Assembly (NCBI GenBank): GCA_004557545.1
Contig: SFGV01000003.1
Coordinates: 41,061 to 105,060, forward strand
Source: Succinatimonas hippei
GTDB lineage: Bacteria; Pseudomonadota; Gammaproteobacteria; Enterobacterales; Succinivibrionaceae
Reading direction: 5' to 3'
Length of the DNA stretch: 64,000 nt
Shown: positions 60,686 to 64,000 of the stretch, one piece after another
Numbering within the stretch: position 1 is the first letter of the stretch
Layout: each line of letters opens with the position of its first letter
Made by a program: the position numbers and the translations under genes
Notes under the pieces: generated by a model
Told to the model about the DNA's origin: nothing
Seen by the model: only the letters and a program-made list of their open reading frames with translations
Database searches by the model: none

Positions 60686-61199
60686 GGCTTTATCCTGTAT
60701 CCAATAAGTTCAATAGACAGACGAACGCCAGTGCGTTCGCACTAGCTATTCATTTTAAGGCATTGAGCCATTAGCACCTAAGTACTTGCGCACGTTATGG
60801 CCTAAACGCCAGATAGATCACATTTACAGAAAATAATGATTTATTTCAGCATGATAAAAGTCAACAATAATGATTTTGTTGTCAAATTTACTGATTCTGC
60901 GAGCATTTTTTAATTTATTTTGAAAAGAAATCTCATATTCTTTTCATACAACACGATCAAAAATCCGGCATAGCCGACAGTTACCAGCAGGAGAACCGGT
61001 GGTTTGAGACGTTACCGTAAGAAGGACTCCCGCCCCTAAATCCTAGAAAAACGTATGTGTTTTTTTTATGAAGGATTGGTTGTTAACGGTTCCCCAAAGA
61101 CACTGTTTTATGCCCATGCGCATAATTGAAAATCAGGGAGAGATTCAGCGAGGCGGCCATAGGCTATAAAACACATAAGCGTATCTGAAATGATAAGGG
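60686..61199. other. Intergenic region between rimI and pntA
   Basis: 514 bases without a gene. Near pntA there is a hairpin CGAACGC/GCGTTCG (60723-60740), a CRP-like site (60804-60825) and an AT-rich promoter-like stretch with a CAACAA/TTGTTG inverted repeat (about 60865-60890). From about 60955 the composition becomes more mixed, with no recognisable gene, tRNA or long repeat up to the rimI stop. Confidence 0.55.
60804..60825 (-). promoter_or_regulatory. Candidate CRP-like site upstream of pntA
   Basis: On the minus strand the first 12 bases (AAATGTGATCTA) are a perfect left half of the E. coli CRP consensus; the right half matches poorly (5 of 10). About 120 bases upstream of pntA. Low confidence. 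Confidence 0.3.
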
Positions 61200-61745
61200 C
61201 TAGAGCTTCTGTGTCTCACTTGCATTATTTACGCAGAGTCCGGGACTTTTTGAGATGTCATGAAGCGCCATGGTGTAAGCATCCTCTGCAGGGCCGGCAG
61301 AGGTCGCACTATAGTAGCCGCGGCGTTTTCCGGCTATCTCAAACCCGAAACTCTTGTAGAGGTTGATTGCCCTTTCATTTGAAACCCTTACCTCAAGAAA
61401 ACATTCATTGGCGTCCGCCAAAAGCGCCTCGCGCAGAATACAGCGAAGAAGAAAACGTCCATAGCCCTTGCCCTGATACATAGGGTCAATTCCTATGCTC
61501 AGGAGATCCGTGGTAAATCTGGTGTTATAAATAACCGCGAAGCCCTGAGGATCGTGACCTACGAACAAAACCGCCGTACGGTACTCATCCTGAAAGCATT
61601 CTGAGAGTGACTGCGCGTTCCATGGATTTTTCTGGGTGCGCTGTTCTATAAGCTCAAGAGCGTCTATAAGGCTGATTCTGGCCTCGGTAACCGTTTTGCA
61701 GCAAACATTTGGATCCGCCGCGTTTTTGAGTTTGTATACGTTCAC
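61200..61745 (-). CDS. rimI: Ribosomal protein S18 alanine N-acetyltransferase RimI-like
   Basis: A 181-residue GNAT acetyltransferase. Acetyl-CoA site is in MYQGKGYGRFLL and RAINLYKSFGFEIAGKRRGYY matches RimI. The start region (ISLIDALELIEQRTQKNPWN) also fits. About 30 residues longer than E. coli RimI, at both ends. It overlaps the upstream gene by four bases, the place of holD in enterics. Confidence 0.88.
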   Translation of the reverse strand: MNVYKLKNAADPNVCCKTVTEARISLIDALELIEQRTQKNPWNAQSLSECFQDEYRTAVLFVGHDPQGFAVIYNTRFTTDLLSIGIDPMYQGKGYGRFLLRCILREALLADANECFLEVRVSNERAINLYKSFGFEIAGKRRGYYSATSAGPAEDAYTMALHDISKSPGLCVNNASETQKL

Positions 61746-62473
61746 GAAAGCCTCACACCAAAGACCTGCTTTAGAAATTCCCAGACCTTCCCCTTACCAT
61801 CGTCAAGCGGCATCCTGCGGCCTTCAACTCCAAGTCTGCTTTTATCTGCGAGGATCACGTCATAGCTCAGATAATGCAGCTTAGGATCATACGCCAGTAT
61901 CGAAATTCCTTTTGATTTCAGATAAGAACACAATGGCTCAAGATATGGTACCTGCGAGCTCTGATCGATAAAGATATCGGCGCGCTTTTTTCTAAGGTGC
62001 CATCCCTTTATCGTTGCCCCGGCAGACCGCTCTGCTCCTGACTCTGAGACAGCATCTGGCTTGTGAGTTACCTGGTCGGTCACGGCGCCTTCATATATGG
62101 TGTTTTGGGAACGCGAACCACCAACGGGCTCATTTGTCATAACCCGTTCAAGGCTCTGCTCTTGCCTTAGGGGGGCTTTGTCTGCGGAGACTTCAGCGCT
62201 TTTGTCACCTGATGCCTGAACCGGGACCGCCGGCATCGCCGCGACCTCAGCTTTAGCCTGCTGATCGCTTGTCACGACCTGATCTGGCGCGGACGCCAAG
62301 GGTGCTAAGTTCTTGTCGTCATGGGGCGTATCAGCTTTAAGATCCTCAGACGGCGCGATTATAGGCCTGAGACCTTCTGCTTTAAGATCCCAGAAAACCA
62401 GCCGATCTTCTGACAGGGTTTCTTTCATACGCAAGAGTGTGATGAGACTTCTGACTTTAAGACGGGAACTCAC
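61742..62473 (-). CDS. Protein at the holD position, possible DNA polymerase III psi subunit
   Basis: A 243-residue protein (GTG start) not recognised with confidence. N-terminal about 40 residues contain EDRLVFWDLKAEGLRPI, resembling the chi-binding start of psi; residues about 40-155 are low-complexity (Ala, Glu, Asp, Lys); the C-terminal 80 form a compact alpha/beta segment ending KVWEFLKQVFGVRLS. Its four-base overlap with rimI matches the holD-rimI order, the main support. The GTG lies only four bases after the tRNA-Trp CCA; an ATG at 62428 is an alternative start. Confidence 0.4.
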   Translation of the reverse strand: MSSRLKVRSLITLLRMKETLSEDRLVFWDLKAEGLRPIIAPSEDLKADTPHDDKNLAPLASAPDQVVTSDQQAKAEVAAMPAVPVQASGDKSAEVSADKAPLRQEQSLERVMTNEPVGGSRSQNTIYEGAVTDQVTHKPDAVSESGAERSAGATIKGWHLRKKRADIFIDQSSQVPYLEPLCSYLKSKGISILAYDPKLHYLSYDVILADKSRLGVEGRRMPLDDGKGKVWEFLKQVFGVRLS

Positions 62474-62477
62474 CAGA

Positions 62478-62553
62478 TGGCAGGGGCGGAAAGATTCGAA
62501 CTCTCGACCGTCGGTTTTGGAGACCGCTGTTCTACCGCTAGAACTACGCCCCT
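62478..62553 (-). tRNA. tRNA-Trp (CCA anticodon)
   Basis: A 76-base tRNA on the minus strand that begins AGGGGCGTAGTTC and ends with an encoded CCA. The anticodon loop CTCCAAA gives CCA (tryptophan); the T arm has GTTCGAATC; the acceptor stem AGGGGCG / CGCCCCT is perfect. Close to E. coli tRNA-Trp in sequence. Confidence 0.97.
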
Positions 62554-62867
62554 ATTGGTGAATGCGCTACATGATAAAGAAGAAAAAACTTTTTGTAAAG
62601 GGCGATCTTGCTCTGATTCGTTTAAAACCAGCCGGTTTAAATTGCCCCTATGACACCTGTACGCCTATCGCTGGGAAACAGCGATAGCCTTCGCCGTTCG
62701 CTGCAATCCTCCGCAGGATCCTAAGAGGAGACACAAAACAACTATTTAATAGCCTGATTAAGACACGTTTTTCTTTTTGATATTACAGTAGCTGTAAGAT
62801 AATACTATTGTATATCAGCATGTTAAACGTTTTTCTTGCAAAAATCCCCGTACTTTAAAAAAAGATT
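62554..62867. other. Region between tRNA-Trp and the fliC promoter
   Basis: 314 bases without a gene. It contains a perfect 9-bp hairpin CTATCGCTG/CAGCGATAG (62665-62687), a small ATCCT/AGGAT hairpin (62706-62719) and an AT-rich tract. It presumably holds the tRNA promoter on the minus strand. Nothing else recognised. Confidence 0.55.
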
Positions 62868-62894
62868 TAAGAAAGTTTCAATCTGGGCCGTTAA
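62868..62894 (+). promoter_or_regulatory. Sigma-28 (FliA) promoter of fliC
   Basis: TAAG-N15-GCCGTTAA matches the TAAA-N15-GCCGATAA consensus with one change in each element and the exact spacer. It lies 50 bases before the flagellin ATG. Confidence 0.85.
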
Positions 62895-62905
62895 TAAAAT
62901 TGCAA

Positions 62906-62920
62906 GGGGCAGGGAGCCCC
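62906..62920 (+). repeat. Hairpin in the fliC leader
   Basis: GGGGC-AGGGA-GCCCC, a 5-bp GC stem with a purine loop, just upstream of the fliC ribosome-binding site and inside the leader transcribed from the sigma-28 promoter. It may stabilise the mRNA or modulate translation. Confidence 0.5.
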
Positions 62921-62944
62921 ACAAAAATTGCAGGAGAAAGAATT

Positions 62945-63913
62945 ATGGCACTTTATGTAAACACCAACGTGACTTCCCTCAGGGGTCAGTCATCACTCAA
63001 TAAGGCTACCAACAGCCTCGCTACCACCTACAACAGACTGTCCACCGGTCTTCGCATTAACAGCGCCAAGGACGACGCCGCGGGACTTCAGATCTCCGAC
63101 CGTTTAACCTCTCAGATCAATGGTCTTACTCAGGGTAACCGTAACGCAAACGACGCCATAGCCCTCACCCAGACCGTTGAAGGCTCAATGGACGAGATGA
63201 CCACCATGCTCCAGCGTATCCGTACTCTGGCAGTTCAGGCGGCAAACGGTACCAATACCTCCTCTGACCGTGCTTCCATTCAGGCTGAAGTAACCCAGCT
63301 GTCAAAGGAAATCACCCGTATCGCCTCCAAGACCACCTATGGCGGCAAGAACATTCTGTCAAACTTCGGTGACGGCACCAAGTCAATCGTCCAGAAGAAG
63401 GGTGAGGACGCCCAGGTCAACTTCCAGGTCGGCGCCAACCAGAACGACGTCTTGAAGCTCGACATGAGACTTATGGATTCTGATGGCAAGCTTAAGACTG
63501 ACACTGAGGATTACTCTCTTACCAGCCTTATGAAAGCAGTCGGTATGAAGGATACTGACTACGCCACCACCTCAGGCAACAAGGCTGATATTGCCTCTAC
63601 CAAGTACGCGGTATGGAATGTGGCTACCTCAGCCGCTGCCCAGACCACCCTTGGCAGTATCGACAAGGTTATCAACCTCATCGACAGAAAGCGTGGTGAC
63701 TTCGGCGCCCTTGAGAACCGCTTAAGCTCCACCATCAACAACCAGACCAACGTTGCCAACAACGAGACTGACGCTCGTTCAAGAATTCGCGACACCGACT
63801 ACGCTGAAGAGGCCTCCAACCTGTCCGCCCAGAGCATCGTGCAGCAGGCCGCTTCTTCAATGCTCACTCAGGCCAACAGCCTGCCTCAGCTGGCTCTGTC
63901 TCTGCTCGGCTAA
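62945..63913 (+). CDS. fliC: Flagellin
   Basis: A 322-residue flagellin with intact D0/D1 ends: N-terminal ALYVNTNVTSLRGQSSLNK, LSTGLRINSAKDDAAGLQIS and C-terminal RDTDYAEEASNLSAQ ... LTQANSLPQLALSLLG. The central variable domain is short. The ATG at 62945 has GGAGAAA 8 bases upstream; the upstream frame from 62900 runs through the leader. Exported through the flagellar type III system and assembled as filament. Confidence 0.97.
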   Translation: MALYVNTNVTSLRGQSSLNKATNSLATTYNRLSTGLRINSAKDDAAGLQISDRLTSQINGLTQGNRNANDAIALTQTVEGSMDEMTTMLQRIRTLAVQAANGTNTSSDRASIQAEVTQLSKEITRIASKTTYGGKNILSNFGDGTKSIVQKKGEDAQVNFQVGANQNDVLKLDMRLMDSDGKLKTDTEDYSLTSLMKAVGMKDTDYATTSGNKADIASTKYAVWNVATSAAAQTTLGSIDKVINLIDRKRGDFGALENRLSSTINNQTNVANNETDARSRIRDTDYAEEASNLSAQSIVQQAASSMLTQANSLPQLALSLLG

Positions 63914-63929
63914 TTCTAAAAGCAACTAC

Positions 63930-63971
63930 GACTCCGGCTCCGGCTTCCTCCTGCAAATTGGAGCCGGGGTC
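63930..63971 (+). repeat. Inverted repeat after fliC
   Basis: GACTCCGGCTCC / GGAGCCGGGGTC, 12 bp with one G-T pair, an 18-base loop, 17 bases after the fliC stop. No T-run; probably an mRNA 3' stabiliser. Confidence 0.6.
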
Positions 63972-63977
63972 CTGCTC

Positions 63978-64000
63978 AAGACCTCCTAAAAGGAGGTCTT
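63978..64000 (+). terminator. Terminator-like hairpin at window end
   Basis: AAGACCTCCT / AGGAGGTCTT, 10 bp perfect with an AAA loop. The following bases are outside the window, so a T-run cannot be checked. Confidence 0.7.

Noticed and set aside
60723..60740. Hairpin before pntA as an attachment site or transposon end
   Set aside because: Only a 7-bp stem, no direct repeats and no integrase or transposase nearby.

Overview
The window is a bacterial chromosome segment, almost certainly from a gammaproteobacterium. Several gene neighbourhoods match conserved gammaproteobacterial blocks: rlmN-rodZ-ispG-hisS-yfgM-bamB-der, queA-tgt-yajC-secD-secF, divergent zipA/cysZ with ligA behind zipA, divergent rnhA/dnaQ with mltD next door, perM/bepA divergent beside hda, and a DUF2066 gene divergent from purM. 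The mix of sigma-54 and sigma-28 flagellar promoters, Na+-NQR maturation genes, a proton-translocating transhydrogenase and an apparently decayed sugar phosphotransferase system would fit an anaerobic, motile Aeromonadales lineage such as Succinivibrionaceae. That family assignment is an inference. No phage, transposase or CRISPR array was seen.

Layout. 1-2 kb: a partial AAA ATPase without a visible start codon and a degenerate EAL-HDOD signalling protein. 2.2-7.1 kb (+): nqrM-like, apbE, mpl, proS and a small unknown gene. 7.2-11.8 kb (-): a 2-aminoethylphosphonate uptake and transamination operon (ATPase, fused permease, binding protein, PhnW) behind a perfect inverted repeat. 11.9-16.3 kb (-): flagellar flgD, then flgF-flgG-flgH-flgI, with sigma-54-type promoters before flgD and flgF. 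16.4-25.9 kb (-): der, bamB, yfgM, hisS, ispG, rodZ, rlmN. 26.1-36.8 kb (-): a small membrane protein, sirtuin, PepB, cysteine desulfurase, a SmtB-like regulator, nlpI, secF, secD, yajC, tgt, queA. 36.8-38.5 kb (-): a VWA/HExxH protein. 38.6-41.2 kb (+): pbgA and cnoX. 41.3-47.4 kb: perM, bepA, hda, DUF2066, purM. 47.4-53.4 kb: gmhA, dnaQ, rnhA, mltD, ligA. 53.6-57.6 kb: zipA, then cysZ with PTS enzyme I-like and EIIA-Glc-like genes. 57.7-60.7 kb (-): pntB and pntA. 61.2-62.6 kb (-): rimI, a HolD-position gene and tRNA-Trp. 62.9 kb to the end (+): flagellin under a sigma-28-type promoter.

The strongest unusual signal is at 55.4-57.6 kb. In enteric bacteria the order is cysZ-cysK-ptsH-ptsI-crr. 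Here cysZ is followed directly by an intact enzyme I-like reading frame in which the Mg2+-site Asn-Asp and the proton-donor Cys are replaced, and then by an intact EIIA-Glc-like frame in which both conserved histidines are replaced. Neither frame is disrupted. This looks like a PTS remnant kept for something other than phosphotransfer, or one in early decay.

Most of the rest is housekeeping: envelope assembly (BamB, BepA, YfgM, NlpI, RodZ, MltD, ZipA, PbgA, Mpl, GmhA), Sec translocation, tRNA modification and charging, DNA replication and repair (DnaQ, LigA, Hda, RnhA), and redox balance (PntAB, NQR maturation). Several of these proteins carry long low-complexity or coiled-coil extensions: BamB, Der, RodZ, DnaQ, YajC and the HolD-position protein.
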